NCBI GenBank assembly: GCA_012797975.1
Contig: JAAZOD010000029.1
Coordinates: forward strand, 28,568-92,567
From: Pelolinea sp.
Lineage (GTDB): Bacteria; Chloroflexota; Anaerolineae; Anaerolineales; Anaerolineaceae
Reading direction: 5' to 3'
Length of the DNA stretch: 64,000 bases
In this document: positions 45,090 through 54,258 of the stretch, one piece after another
How the letters are laid out: every line of letters starts with the position of its first letter
Numbering within the stretch: the first letter of the stretch is position 1
Notes under the pieces: generated by a model
Database searches by the model: none
Seen by the model: only the letters and a program-made list of their open reading frames with translations
Told to the model about the DNA's origin: nothing
Made by a program: the position numbers and the translations under genes

Positions 45090-46619
45090 TTATTTCATTT
45101 CTTCATCCGTTTCACGCAAATGGGGGAAGAGGATCACTTCTCGGATGGAGCGGTTGTTGGTGAGCAGCATGGCCAGGCGATCAATGCCCATTCCAAATCC
45201 ACCGCTGGGGGGCATGCCATACGACATGGCTTGCAGGTAATCCTCGTCCATCGGATGACGTTCTTCATCCTTTTCATCAAAAGTTCGCCCCATTTCGGAA
45301 AAACGCTTTTTCTGCTCCAGCGGGTCGTTCAGTTCGGTAAAGGCATTGCAAAGCTCCATCCCGCCCACAAAACCTTCAAAGCGTTCAACGACCTGCGCAT
45401 TACCCGGTTTGCTCTTTGCCAGCGGGGAGATATCGCGCGGATAGTCAAACAGGAAGGTGGGTTGAATGCAGGCGGGTTCCAAAAAGTCGCCGATCAAACT
45501 GTCGATCAACTTACCGCGTGGCTGACCTTCCTTGGGTTTCAGATTATGCTCCTTCATCGCCTGGTACAGACTGTCGGAATCGGCGCATGCGTAGATATCG
45601 ATCCCGGTGGCATCCAAAATGCCCTGACGCAGTTCCAGGCGTCTCCAGGGTATATTCATGTTGATTTCGTGCCCGTCGAAGGCAATGGTGCGGGTGCCCA
45701 AAACTTCATCGCATACGTAAGCCAGCATTTGTTCGGTCAACCCCATGATCTTTTCATAATCCGCATACGCCATGTAGAACTCAAGCTGGGTGAATTCCGG
45801 GTTGTGTTTGAAAGATACACCCTCATTGCGAAAATCGCGACCGATCTCATAGACACGATCGAACCCGCCTACCAGCAGCCGTTTGAGGTACAGTTCGAAG
45901 GAAATGCGCAGGAAAAGGTCTTGATGCAGTTGATTATGATGAGTGGAGAAGGGCCTGGCTGCAGCGCCGCCATAAATGGGCTGCAAGACGGGAGTTTCCA
46001 CTTCGATGAAATCATGTTGGTCGAGGAAGCGCTGCAGCGCACGCACGATGGCGGTGCGGGTGCGAAAGATCTTCCGCACCTCTTCATTCACTGCCAGATC
46101 GGCATAGCGTTGCCGGTAGCGGCTTTCAGGATCGCTCAATGTGGCATGCCTGACTACTTTGCCGTCCACCAGCTCATCTTTGGCGGCCGGCAGCGGGGTG
46201 ACAGATTTAGCAAGCATTTTAAAATTCTTTACCAGCAACGTGACTTCGCCGGTTTTCGAACGCATCAAACTGCCGGTGGCTTGGATGAAATCGCCCAGGT
46301 CGAACAGATCGGTGAAATACTTGAGGTTTTCTGCTCCGATCTCGTTGACGCGCAGCATGAGCTGGATGCGGCCGCTGCCATCTTCGATATGGCTGAAAGC
46401 CAGTTTTCCCATGTTGCGGCTTGAACGGATGCGTCCTGCCAGGGTCACTTCGGAAGCACTGATGGAAGGGTCATTCCGTTTTTCAAACGACTCAAACTCG
46501 TTTATGGCATTCTTGATGGTATGATCCACTTCTGTGCGGGTTGGGTAGGGTTCCACATTTTCGGCGCGCATTTGGTCGATTTTTGCCAGACGTATCTTTT
46601 CCAGTTCGTTCCAATCCAT
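45090..46619 (-). CDS. lysS: Lysyl-tRNA synthetase, class II
   Basis: Charges tRNA-Lys. The N-terminal OB-fold domain (ASEVTLAGRIRSSRNMGKLA) binds the anticodon. The catalytic core shows motif 2 in FRNEGVSFKHNPEFTQLEFY and motif 3 in GFGMGIDRLAMLLT. PLAKSKPGNAQVVERFEGF and GGMELCNAFTELNDP are also conserved. The start ATG 46619 (MDWNELEKIR) is favoured, with AGGA upstream; a GTG at 46637 would add six residues. It converges on dnaE. Confidence 0.95.
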   Translation of the reverse strand: MDWNELEKIRLAKIDQMRAENVEPYPTRTEVDHTIKNAINEFESFEKRNDPSISASEVTLAGRIRSSRNMGKLAFSHIEDGSGRIQLMLRVNEIGAENLKYFTDLFDLGDFIQATGSLMRSKTGEVTLLVKNFKMLAKSVTPLPAAKDELVDGKVVRHATLSDPESRYRQRYADLAVNEEVRKIFRTRTAIVRALQRFLDQHDFIEVETPVLQPIYGGAAARPFSTHHNQLHQDLFLRISFELYLKRLLVGGFDRVYEIGRDFRNEGVSFKHNPEFTQLEFYMAYADYEKIMGLTEQMLAYVCDEVLGTRTIAFDGHEINMNIPWRRLELRQGILDATGIDIYACADSDSLYQAMKEHNLKPKEGQPRGKLIDSLIGDFLEPACIQPTFLFDYPRDISPLAKSKPGNAQVVERFEGFVGGMELCNAFTELNDPLEQKKRFSEMGRTFDEKDEERHPMDEDYLQAMSYGMPPSGGFGMGIDRLAMLLTNNRSIREVILFPHLRETDEEMK

Positions 46620-46648
46620 TTGCTCAATCCTTTTCACTTTAATAAAAA

Positions 46649-46677
46649 AGCCCCGCCAACCTGAACGGAGCGGGGCT
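46649..46677 (-). terminator. Rho-independent terminator of greA
   Basis: Arms AGCCCCGC (46649-46656) and GCGGGGCT (46670-46677). On the minus strand the stem is followed by TTTTTT. It separates greA from lysS. Confidence 0.85.
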
Positions 46678-46695
46678 CATGTTTATGCTCCGAAC

Positions 46696-47160
46696 TCAAG
46701 CGATCTCGATTATTTTAACCTTAAATGAGCCATCAGGCGCTTGGACTTCCACCTGCTCTCCGACTTTATGGTTCAACAATGCCTTTCCGAGAGGTGATTC
46801 GTTGGAGATCTTGCCTTCCGCGGGCATTGCTTCGGCAGCACCAACAATGAAATATTCTTCGTTATCCTTGCTGCCAGATTCCTGAATGACAACTCTGGTG
46901 CCTAATTGGACCGAGCCGACTTTTCCGGTCGAGTCGATGATACGAGCTGTGGCCAGCAGACCTTCCAGATCCTTAATGCGGCCTTCAATAAAGGCCTGTT
47001 CGTTCTTGGCCGCTTCGTATTCCGCATTTTCAACCAGATCTTCGCCGAAGGCAGCTTCGCGCAAGCGCTCAGCGATCTCTACCCGGCGTGTACCGCGCAG
47101 ATAATCAAGCTCTTCCTGCAGCTTGTCGTAACCTTCTTTGGTCAAGAATGTGTTTGGCAT
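46696..47160 (-). CDS. greA: Transcription elongation factor GreA
   Basis: Restarts backtracked RNA polymerase by stimulating its cleavage activity. The 154-residue protein has an N-terminal antiparallel coiled coil whose tip reads EDLVENAEYEAAKNEQAFIE; the usual tip GDLSENAEY is altered to EDLVENAEY but keeps the acidic Asp and Glu. The C-terminal FKBP-like domain ends with EVQAPDGSFKVKIIEIA. The start is ATG 47160 behind GAGGAAA. A terminator follows. Confidence 0.94.
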   Translation of the reverse strand: MPNTFLTKEGYDKLQEELDYLRGTRRVEIAERLREAAFGEDLVENAEYEAAKNEQAFIEGRIKDLEGLLATARIIDSTGKVGSVQLGTRVVIQESGSKDNEEYFIVGAAEAMPAEGKISNESPLGKALLNHKVGEQVEVQAPDGSFKVKIIEIA

Positions 47161-47337
47161 CTTTTTTTCCTCGTTAAAATAATGCTGACCTAGAATTTTT
47201 TTGAGTCTATTTCTGGAACGAAAATGACTCCCCATGGAGTGTTAACACCATTAAATTCTAAGTCAAAAGGGATTGTATAATGTCGCCTATCTTACCATAT
47301 TTTGTGACCGCCTTCAAGATACCGAAGGATCGCTTAC

Positions 47338-47874
47338 CTAATTATTATATTCGAAACCTCGCTGCAGTGCGATGATATTCATTGCGACCAGCTCAGTGTT
47401 TTTCCCTTCCAAACTCTTTTTCAGGGCATTTTCCAACTCTGCCTGCCCAAAATAGTTTGAGGCATGGATCAGTGCGCCCAGCAGCACAATGTTTGTCAGC
47501 CGTTTATCCCCAAGCTCTTCGGCGATCTGTGTGGCCGGCAGACAAACGGTATGGATATCTTTGCGCTCGACCTCACGGTTTGTCATTGAGGTATCAACCA
47601 CCAGGTATCCGTCTTTGCGCACCATTGTTTCATATTTATCCAGGGATGGCTGGTTCATGACGATGATGCTGGTGGGGTTCAGAACCTGCGGGGACCCGAT
47701 TTCTTCATCCGAGAAGATCACTGTGCAGTTGGCGGTCCCTCCACGCATTTCAGGTCCGTACGAAGGGAACCAGGTGACTTCCAGTCCAAGTTCCAATGCG
47801 GCATGTGCCAGTACTTTTCCTGCAAAAAGGACACCCTGTCCACCAAATCCAGCAATTAACGTTTCGTTTTGCAT
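47338..47874 (-). CDS. 2-oxoacid:ferredoxin oxidoreductase, gamma subunit
   Basis: A 178-residue subunit of the type that donates a small catalytic domain: AGFGGQGVLFAGKVLAHAAL at the N-terminus and TWFPSYGPEMRGGTANCTVI are characteristic. It belongs to the KorC/VorC family. It is the last gene of a four-gene set with the delta-like ferredoxin, alpha and beta subunits upstream on the same strand; the complex oxidises a 2-oxoacid (2-oxoglutarate or branched-chain type) with ferredoxin reduction. Confidence 0.92.
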   Translation of the reverse strand: MQNETLIAGFGGQGVLFAGKVLAHAALELGLEVTWFPSYGPEMRGGTANCTVIFSDEEIGSPQVLNPTSIIVMNQPSLDKYETMVRKDGYLVVDTSMTNREVERKDIHTVCLPATQIAEELGDKRLTNIVLLGALIHASNYFGQAELENALKKSLEGKNTELVAMNIIALQRGFEYNN

Positions 47875-47885
47875 GTGCCTTCTCC

Positions 47886-48665
47886 TTAAAATTTCAAATC
47901 TTTCAATGCAGGATGGACCTTGTAATCTCCCAACGGATAATAAGGGAGCATGTTTTCTTCCAACCAGCGGGTTGAAGCCGCGGGGTTAAGATGCCAGTTC
48001 GTGGGGCAAATGGAAAGCAATTCGACCATCGAAAAACCCAATCCGCGCACCTGCGTTTCGAAGGCGGTGCGGATGGCTTTCTTTGCCAGGCGAATATTCT
48101 TTGGATCATGCAAACTGCGGCGGGCAATATATCCGGCGCCATCCAGAGTTGCCAGCATTTCGCTGGCTCGGATGGGATATCCGGCCTGTTCCACATCACG
48201 CCCCTTGGGAGAAGAGGTGGTTTTTTGACCGGGCAGGGTGGTGGGGGCCATTTGGCCGCCGGTCATACCGTAGTTGGCATTATTAATGAAGATCACCGTG
48301 ATATTTTCACCGCGTGCAGCCGCATGAGTGATCTCAGCGGTGCCGATGGAGATCATGTCCCCATCTCCCTGATAGGTCAAAACGACCTTGTCGGGGTGAA
48401 CGCGTTTCACGCCGGTTGCCATGGCGGGCGCTCTTCCATGCGGTGATTGGATGAAATCGAAGTCAAAATAATTGTAAGCGAAAACAGAGCATCCCACCGA
48501 GGCGACCCCGATGCAGTCATTGCGCAAATTCATCTCATCGATCACCTCTGCCACCAGCCGGTGTGCGACTCCGTGCGTACAGCCAGGGCAGTAATGCGTG
48601 TTGACGTTCAACAGCGATTCGGGATGCTGGTAGATGACCTGCATATCTTCAAGATGGATCGTCAT
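47886..48665 (-). CDS. 2-oxoacid:ferredoxin oxidoreductase, beta (TPP) subunit
   Basis: A 259-residue thiamine diphosphate-binding subunit. The conserved HYCPGCTHG loop is near the N-terminus, the TPP/Mg block is VLTYQGDGDMISIGTAEITH followed by NNANYGMTGGQMAPTT, and the VELLSICPTNWHLNPA segment is typical of the 2-oxoglutarate/branched-chain group (KorB/VorA). Two bases separate its ATG from the alpha stop. The substrate cannot be fixed from sequence alone. Confidence 0.93.
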   Translation of the reverse strand: MTIHLEDMQVIYQHPESLLNVNTHYCPGCTHGVAHRLVAEVIDEMNLRNDCIGVASVGCSVFAYNYFDFDFIQSPHGRAPAMATGVKRVHPDKVVLTYQGDGDMISIGTAEITHAAARGENITVIFINNANYGMTGGQMAPTTLPGQKTTSSPKGRDVEQAGYPIRASEMLATLDGAGYIARRSLHDPKNIRLAKKAIRTAFETQVRGLGFSMVELLSICPTNWHLNPAASTRWLEENMLPYYPLGDYKVHPALKDLKF

Positions 48666-48666
48666 G

Positions 48667-49794
48667 TTATTGTTCCTCTTTTATGATAGTCTCTAACTTG
48701 GCCAGCCAACGCTCGCGCGGGTGACCTTCGCTCTTCCAGCCATTGGCATGGAGAAGCCGTATCTCGCGCAGGATCTCATCCGGGAAGGGCATGACACCCC
48801 CCATGCGCCCGTAGAATTCAACGGGGATGCGTCCCTGCGATGCCAGCATGACATCATCCAGCATCATGCCGGAGTTCATTTCCACCACGAACAATCCCTG
48901 TAATTTTTGTGATAGTTCAAAGATTTGTTCCTTTGGGAACGGACTTAAACTGATCGGCCTGAAAAGCCCGACCGGAATGCCTTCCGCGCGGGCTGCCCGC
49001 ACTGCAGAAAGGGCGACCCGTCCAGCGGAACCAAACCCGACCACGGCGAATTTTGCATCATCCATGAAATATTCTTTATAGCGCACTTCATTCTTTTCGA
49101 TCTGCTGCCAGGTTTTCATCAGGCGCAGGTTGGTGATCTCTTCTTGTTTTGGGTCCAGGTAAATGGACGTGAGCACATTGCGCTCCCGTTTTCCTTCCGT
49201 GGCAGAAGCTGCCCAGGCAGGCCAGTTTTTCCTGACCTCTTTCATAGGCGGCAGCGTGACCGGTTCCATCATTTGCCCGATGCTGCCATCCACCATGATG
49301 ATGCCGATGGTGCGATATTTATCGGCGATGTCGAAAACTCCATAGATGGTATCAATGGTTTCCTGAATGCTGGCCGGAGCCAGGACAATGGGGTGATAAT
49401 CACCATGCCCGCCGCCGTGCACGATCTGGTTGTAATCGCCTTGTGCGGGGGCAATGTTGCCCAGCCCGGGGCCACCGCGCACCACATCCACCAGAACCAT
49501 GGGCACTTCGGTGCCGGCAATATAAGAAAGGCCTTCCATCATCAAGGAAGTACCGGGGCTTGAGGTGGTGGTCATGGTACGCGCGCCAGCGCAGGCAGCA
49601 CCGTAAACCATATTAATGGCACCCAATTCGCTCTCCGCTTGCAAGAAAGCGCGCCCCAGTTCGGGCAAACGCCAGGACAGGTATTCCAGCGCTTCGGTCT
49701 GTGGGGTGATGGGGTAGCCAAAATAAGCCTGCAATCCGGCTCTCACGGCAGCTTCGGCGATCGCTTCATTTCCCTTCCAGAGTTCTCTCGTCAT
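48667..49794 (-). CDS. 2-oxoacid:ferredoxin oxidoreductase, alpha subunit
   Basis: A 375-residue alpha chain that binds the pyrimidine part of TPP and the CoA side. The N-terminus reads [20 protein letters not shown] and [35 protein letters not shown] is the conserved core loop, followed by [20 protein letters not shown]. It belongs with the KorA/VorB type. GGAGG precedes the ATG, and the ferredoxin subunit is 9 bases upstream. Confidence 0.93.
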   Translation of the reverse strand: MTRELWKGNEAIAEAAVRAGLQAYFGYPITPQTEALEYLSWRLPELGRAFLQAESELGAINMVYGAACAGARTMTTTSSPGTSLMMEGLSYIAGTEVPMVLVDVVRGGPGLGNIAPAQGDYNQIVHGGGHGDYHPIVLAPASIQETIDTIYGVFDIADKYRTIGIIMVDGSIGQMMEPVTLPPMKEVRKNWPAWAASATEGKRERNVLTSIYLDPKQEEITNLRLMKTWQQIEKNEVRYKEYFMDDAKFAVVGFGSAGRVALSAVRAARAEGIPVGLFRPISLSPFPKEQIFELSQKLQGLFVVEMNSGMMLDDVMLASQGRIPVEFYGRMGGVMPFPDEILREIRLLHANGWKSEGHPRERWLAKLETIIKEEQ

Positions 49795-49803
49795 GCCATC
49801 CTC

Positions 49804-50046
49804 CTATGCGTTGCTTTCTTTTTCGGTGCGTTTTTCGCGATAAACCGTGATGGCGGCTTCGGGACAGACCACCGAGCAGGTGCCGCAACCGGTGCATCCT
49901 TCTTTGTAAAGGGATGCGGGATGGAACCCGCGCGGGGTGATGCGGCTCTTGTCAAGCGCGATGACCTGGGCGGGGCAGTTCACGATACAAAGCTCACAGG
50001 CCTTGCAAAGGTTTTCATCTACCACAATCGTTCCGGAAAGAGGCAT
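49804..50046 (-). CDS. 2-oxoacid:ferredoxin oxidoreductase, ferredoxin-like subunit
   Basis: An 80-residue 2[4Fe-4S] ferredoxin that takes electrons from the complex. The two cluster motifs are CKACELCIVNCPAQ and CTGCGTCSVVCPEA, both CxxCxxCxxxCP. It is the first gene of the unit; AAGGAG precedes its ATG, and a TATAAT -10-like box lies at about 50105-50110 upstream on its strand. Confidence 0.93.
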   Translation of the reverse strand: MPLSGTIVVDENLCKACELCIVNCPAQVIALDKSRITPRGFHPASLYKEGCTGCGTCSVVCPEAAITVYREKRTEKESNA

Positions 50047-50174
50047 TTAAATTCTCCTTATAATCACGATTTGATTGAAAATGGTCACTATCCGCTGGTA
50101 TTGTATTATACAGGATTGTTTCACGGCTAGTGATACCCTTCCCACGGGCTGTTAACAAAATACCCTTTGCTTCT

Positions 50175-51398
50175 TCAAGAATCCAACCATTCCACGATCA
50201 GGCTTTCTCCCTGTCCCACCCCGACACATAAGCTGGCCAGCCCATAGAACGGTTTTGACCACTGGGATGCGCGCCTGCCCATCTCATGCAGCAGGGTCGT
50301 CAAAATGCGCGCTCCGGAGCAGCCCAACGGATGTCCCAGCGCAATGGCGCCACCGTGGACATTGGTGATCTCGCTGGAAAGCCCCAGCACCTGCATGACT
50401 GCCAGCGCCTGCGCGGCAAAAGCTTCATTCAACTCCACCAGACCAATATCCTGCATCTGCAGCCCGGCTCGCTGCAGGGCTTTGCGGGTGGCGGGTACCG
50501 GGCCAATGCCCATCAATCGCGGATCGACACCCACGGCTGCGCTGCAAACCACACGCGCCTTGGGCTGCAATCCAAGCATCTTGGCTTTTTCAACGCTCAT
50601 CATCAGCAGCATGGCAGCCCCATCGTTCAAACCGGAGGAGTTGCCCGCCGTTACGGTTCCCCCTTCCTTGAAGGAAGGTTTCAAACGTGCCAGCGCTTCC
50701 AGACTGGAATCGCGTCTGGGACGCTCGTCGGTGGCTACGGTCAGTGCTTCACCCTTGCGTTGCGGAATGGTGAGCGGTGTGATCTCCTGGGCGAATATCC
50801 CTGAGTCAATGGCTGCCACAGCCCTTTGATGGCTTTGGAGTGCGAAAGCATCCTGGGCGGCACGGCTGATATGATAGCTCTCTGCCAGATTCTCGGCGGT
50901 CTCGCCCAGGTTGATGGTGTATCCTTTTTCCACGAATTCCGGATGCGGGTAGCGCCAGCCGAGCGTGGTATCCCACAGAGTGGCATGCCCGAAGGGGTAG
51001 GCATGTTCCGCTTTGGGCAGCGAATAGGGGGCGCGCGACATGCTTTCCACGCCGCCTGCGATGAACACATCTCCCTCGCCGCATTGGATGGCGCGTGCTG
51101 CCATGCTGACCGCTGTCAGACCCGAAGCGCACAGCCGGTTGAAGGTGACCCCGCCTGTTTCGAACGGCAGTCCGGCCAGCAGCGCAGCCATACGGGCGAT
51201 ATCCCGGTTATCCTCGCCGGCCTGGTTGGCACAGCCCAGGTATACTTCATCGATCAAGGCCGGATCAACCCCGCTGCGCTCCAGCAGGGCGCGGATGGTG
51301 TGGGCGGCCAGGTCATCCGGGCGGATGCCGGCCAGCGCTCCCCCCAGGTTGCCGATGGGGGTGCGGATGGAATCGATGATGACAGCAGTTGCGTTCAT
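50175..51398 (-). CDS. Acetyl-CoA acetyltransferase (thiolase)
   Basis: A 407-residue thiolase that forms or cleaves 3-ketoacyl-CoA. The nucleophilic Cys lies in [20 protein letters not shown]. The catalytic His and second Cys are in [19 protein letters not shown] and [16 protein letters not shown]. It has a complete length and a good AAGGA SD. Next to the 2-oxoacid:ferredoxin oxidoreductase it fits amino-acid or fatty-acid oxidation. It marks the last gene before the AT-rich island. Confidence 0.93.
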   Translation of the reverse strand: MNATAVIIDSIRTPIGNLGGALAGIRPDDLAAHTIRALLERSGVDPALIDEVYLGCANQAGEDNRDIARMAALLAGLPFETGGVTFNRLCASGLTAVSMAARAIQCGEGDVFIAGGVESMSRAPYSLPKAEHAYPFGHATLWDTTLGWRYPHPEFVEKGYTINLGETAENLAESYHISRAAQDAFALQSHQRAVAAIDSGIFAQEITPLTIPQRKGEALTVATDERPRRDSSLEALARLKPSFKEGGTVTAGNSSGLNDGAAMLLMMSVEKAKMLGLQPKARVVCSAAVGVDPRLMGIGPVPATRKALQRAGLQMQDIGLVELNEAFAAQALAVMQVLGLSSEITNVHGGAIALGHPLGCSGARILTTLLHEMGRRASQWSKPFYGLASLCVGVGQGESLIVEWLDS

Positions 51399-51549
51399 GG
51401 AATTATCCTTCTTTTTGATGTTCTCCTAATTGTATAGAGAGAAACAACCTTCGTGCAAGGGGTTTTGTCATAAAAACAGAGCCAGATTTCATTGAAGAAT
51501 GTTAATTTTTTTTTGGATCTGTTCCCAGTATTTTCATTTTCAGTCGTTA

Positions 51550-51577
51550 TTGACATTTAGAATAAATATTATATAAT
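51550..51577 (+). promoter_or_regulatory. Promoter of the lacI-type gene
   Basis: TTGACA (51550-51555), a 16-base spacer and TATAAT (51572-51577), both perfect. The -10 box is part of the palindromic operator that follows. Confidence 0.8.
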
Positions 51578-51608
51578 GGAATCGATTCCGGAATCGATTC
51601 CATTATAT
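51571..51608. promoter_or_regulatory. 38-bp perfect palindromic operator
   Basis: Two adjacent copies of GGAATCGATTCC (51578-51589 and 51590-51601) are flanked by symmetric AT arms, so the whole 38 bp is its own reverse complement. Each 12-mer has the central CG typical of LacI-family operators. It covers the -10 and the transcription start, so binding would shut off the promoter. Confidence 0.85.
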
Positions 51609-51630
51609 TGGGAGTAATTTGACAATTTAT

Positions 51631-52659
51631 ATGAACATAAACGATATTGCAAAAAAAGCAGGCGTTTCACGAACAACAATTTCACGTGTGTTGAACAATA
51701 GAAGTGATGTGGATGAGAAAACGCGCGAGAAAGTATTGAAAATAATTAACGAAGCCGGTTATGTTGCCAATTCAGTAGCTCGAAATTTGCGCAATAAAAG
51801 CACGCATAAAATCGGACTTTTATTGTATGCATATGTCAGTGGTGTCCACATATCCGAGTTACATATTGCTAGTGAATATTATTTTGAAATTATCAGAGGA
51901 ATAACTTACGAAGCCGAAAGAGCTGACTACAATATCATCCTTTATTCCTCGCTTTATTCAGAGGGGACGCTTGATAATCTTGATAAGATCTGTAAGTCAG
52001 GAGAGGTTGATGGTTTGATCTTAGTTGGGACAGGAAAAATGAAACCAGTAATTGAAAGATTAAAACAAAATGCAATACCGTTTGTGGTCGCCAACCGACT
52101 TATCCACAATTCCGATGTGAATTATGTGGGTCCTGACGATGAAGAAGGAGCCTACCTGGCAACCAAACACCTTATCGACATGGATCATAAAAGGATTGCA
52201 TATATCAGCCGCCCGTCTGATGAAGAGACGAACACTTATCGTTTAGAAGGATATAAACGAGCATTGAAGGAAGCCAAGATTCCTTACGATGATACTCTAA
52301 TTGCTGCTGCTTCATATGAGTGGGGAAGCGGAGAACAAGCGATGCGTGCCTTATTAAAAGGTGAAAATTTCCCCTCTGCGGTTTTTGCGTTCAACGATCT
52401 TCTTGCAATGGAAGCAATGAGAGTATGTGGAACAATGGGCATAGAAATTCCTGAAAATATGGCCATTATCGGTTTCGACGATATTCATTCTGCGGCTGTT
52501 TCACATCCGTCCTTATCAACAATCAAACAGCCTCTATTTGAAATTGGCGCAAAGGCAATGGAAATCGTTTTGGCATTGGTTAAAAATGAAAAATTACCCC
52601 CACAGCAAGTTGTTGTTCCGCTTGCTGTCATTGAACGTGAATCGACAGCCAAAAAATAA
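51631..52659 (+). CDS. LacI-family transcriptional regulator
   Basis: A 342-residue repressor-type protein. The N-terminal helix-turn-helix reads NINDIAKKAGVSRTTISRVL, and the hinge helix follows (GYVANSVARNL). The remaining part is a periplasmic-binding-protein-like sugar sensor with PFVVANRLIHNSDVNYVGPD and PSAVFAFNDLLAMEAMRVCG. The ATG at 51631 fits the family start; TTG 51619 has the better-placed SD (GGGAG) and would add four residues. The operator over its own promoter suggests autorepression, with control of the downstream sugar genes. Confidence 0.9.
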   Translation: MNINDIAKKAGVSRTTISRVLNNRSDVDEKTREKVLKIINEAGYVANSVARNLRNKSTHKIGLLLYAYVSGVHISELHIASEYYFEIIRGITYEAERADYNIILYSSLYSEGTLDNLDKICKSGEVDGLILVGTGKMKPVIERLKQNAIPFVVANRLIHNSDVNYVGPDDEEGAYLATKHLIDMDHKRIAYISRPSDEETNTYRLEGYKRALKEAKIPYDDTLIAAASYEWGSGEQAMRALLKGENFPSAVFAFNDLLAMEAMRVCGTMGIEIPENMAIIGFDDIHSAAVSHPSLSTIKQPLFEIGAKAMEIVLALVKNEKLPPQQVVVPLAVIERESTAKK

Positions 52660-52663
52660 AAAC

Positions 52664-52679
52664 CATCACTCGAGTGATG
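52664..52679. repeat. 16-bp perfect palindrome
   Basis: CATCACTCGAGTGATG follows the lacI-type stop by 4 bases. It could be a weak terminator stem, but no T-run follows. As DNA it could be a second protein site; it does not match the operator at 51571. Confidence 0.5.
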
Positions 52680-52770
52680 CAATTGTTAAGGCAGAAATAA
52701 AAAGGAGGTAAAAAAGATAAGTCAAAAAATAAAAAGAAATCCCAATTGATTATCAATAGGAGGAAATGAC

Positions 52771-54177
52771 ATGCAAATTAGAAAAATGATCACTGTGCTG
52801 TTTATTGGGGGGTTGGTACTTTCTTCATTAGTAGCTTGTAGTAAATCCCAAAAGGCAAAAGATCTAGATGGGGTGGATGCAACATCTGAAGAAATAGTTG
52901 AACCGATATCGCAGAATAAAGACGAAGTAACTATCGGAATCTGGGAACTGGGTACAGAAACGGATGCGTCCAGGAAATATATTGAAGAAGCAATCAGCGG
53001 TTTTTACAAAGAAACGGGCATTAATGTAATTTATGAGTTTATTTCTTGGGACGATGCCTATAACCGCATTGTCGCCGCGATTGCTTCTAATGAGGGTGCG
53101 GATGTATTGCAAATGGGCACAACGTGGGTAGCTACCATGATTTCAACGGATGCTTTTGTTGACCTTACAAGCGATATTGGTACGATTTTCCCGGATGGAG
53201 ATGCGTTTACGCCTGGTGCTTGGGCCACCTCCGGATTTGGGGGAAAGGTATACGCCATTCCGTGGTTTTCAGATGTAAGGGCAATGGTCTATCGTTCAGA
53301 CTTATGGGCAGAAGCTGGTTATCCGAATGGACCTCAAACATGGGAAGGATTGCAGACTGGGGCCAAAAAAATAAAAGAACTGCATCCCGAGATCGAATCT
53401 GTCATTGGTTTAGGCGGACAAGGTTTTAGCCACTATGTAGGTTCTTTTTTCTGGCAAAATTGTGGCGACTTTATTTCGCCTGATGGGGGAACTGCAACCT
53501 TTAATGATCCCAAGAATGCTGAAGCAACTCAATTCTGGGTTGACCTAATTGTTGATGATGGTACGGTCTCAAAGACCAATTCAGAATGGACGTATGATGA
53601 CGTCATAGCAAGATTTTGGGAAGGTGATGTGGCTACGATGTTTGTTTCACCAGCTTTTGTAAACAATGCAACTGAACAGCAGTTAACTGCACTGGAAGGA
53701 AAAATTGGTGTAACTGCTCAACCAGCTGGTAATAATAATTGTCAATATAACTTCGTTGGTGGCTCTGATTTAATGTTGTTTAAATATTCCACTCACCAGG
53801 AAGAAGCGAAACAGTTCATGGCATACTTAGCAAAGCCAGAAATTCAAGTATTGAAAGCCAAATATGAAAATGACAGCCCCGCTGTTAAAGCAGCTTATGA
53901 CCTTGTAGACATGACAGAGGGATATTGGCCTGGTTTTGCAGTAGCAGCACAACATGGTTTTCACTTCCCCATCCATCCAGCTTGGGGTGGTAATGTGGAG
54001 TCATTGGTTCCGGAACTGGTCACTGATATTTGGACGGCAATTGTCAGTGGAGAATATGCGGATACAACTGTTCAAGATATCCTAGATGCGATAAATCTTG
54101 AAGCGCAGCAAAAATTGAATGATGCTGGTGGGGCACCCACAAATTACAATTCCCCTTGGCCTGTTCCAAATATCTAA
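52771..54177 (+). CDS. ABC transporter sugar-binding lipoprotein
   Basis: An extracellular solute-binding protein of family 1. The lipobox is LVAC with the lipidated Cys at residue 23. The mature part shows the usual features: VTIGIWELGTETDASRKYIE, ASNEGADVLQMGTTWVATMI, YAIPWFSDVRAMVYRSDLW and WEGLQTGAKKIKELHPE. The sugar is not known. A GGAGGAAAT precedes ATG 52771, and a strong stem-loop follows it, as in many systems where the binding protein is made in excess of the permeases. Confidence 0.92.
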   Translation: MQIRKMITVLFIGGLVLSSLVACSKSQKAKDLDGVDATSEEIVEPISQNKDEVTIGIWELGTETDASRKYIEEAISGFYKETGINVIYEFISWDDAYNRIVAAIASNEGADVLQMGTTWVATMISTDAFVDLTSDIGTIFPDGDAFTPGAWATSGFGGKVYAIPWFSDVRAMVYRSDLWAEAGYPNGPQTWEGLQTGAKKIKELHPEIESVIGLGGQGFSHYVGSFFWQNCGDFISPDGGTATFNDPKNAEATQFWVDLIVDDGTVSKTNSEWTYDDVIARFWEGDVATMFVSPAFVNNATEQQLTALEGKIGVTAQPAGNNNCQYNFVGGSDLMLFKYSTHQEEAKQFMAYLAKPEIQVLKAKYENDSPAVKAAYDLVDMTEGYWPGFAVAAQHGFHFPIHPAWGGNVESLVPELVTDIWTAIVSGEYADTTVQDILDAINLEAQQKLNDAGGAPTNYNSPWPVPNI

Positions 54178-54196
54178 TGAATTTCGTTCGTTCCAA

Positions 54197-54234
54197 TTGG
54201 GATACCTGTTTATCAGGTATCCCAACGTTTTTTT
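54197..54234 (+). terminator. Rho-independent terminator after the binding-protein gene
   Basis: Arms TTGGGATACCTG (54197-54208) and CAGGTATCCCAA (54214-54225) with a 5-base loop, then seven T residues (54228-54234). It probably attenuates transcription into the permease genes. Confidence 0.9.
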
Positions 54235-54258
54235 CACCATTTCTAAAGGAATATTGAT

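Noticed and set aside
45120..46424. 434-codon plus-strand frame over lysS
   Set aside because: Shadow of lysS, whose class II motifs 2 and 3 are clear on the other strand.
52701..52760. A second SD-like AAAGGAGGTA before the binding-protein gene
   Set aside because: No start codon follows at a suitable distance; the used SD is the GGAGGAAAT at 52757.
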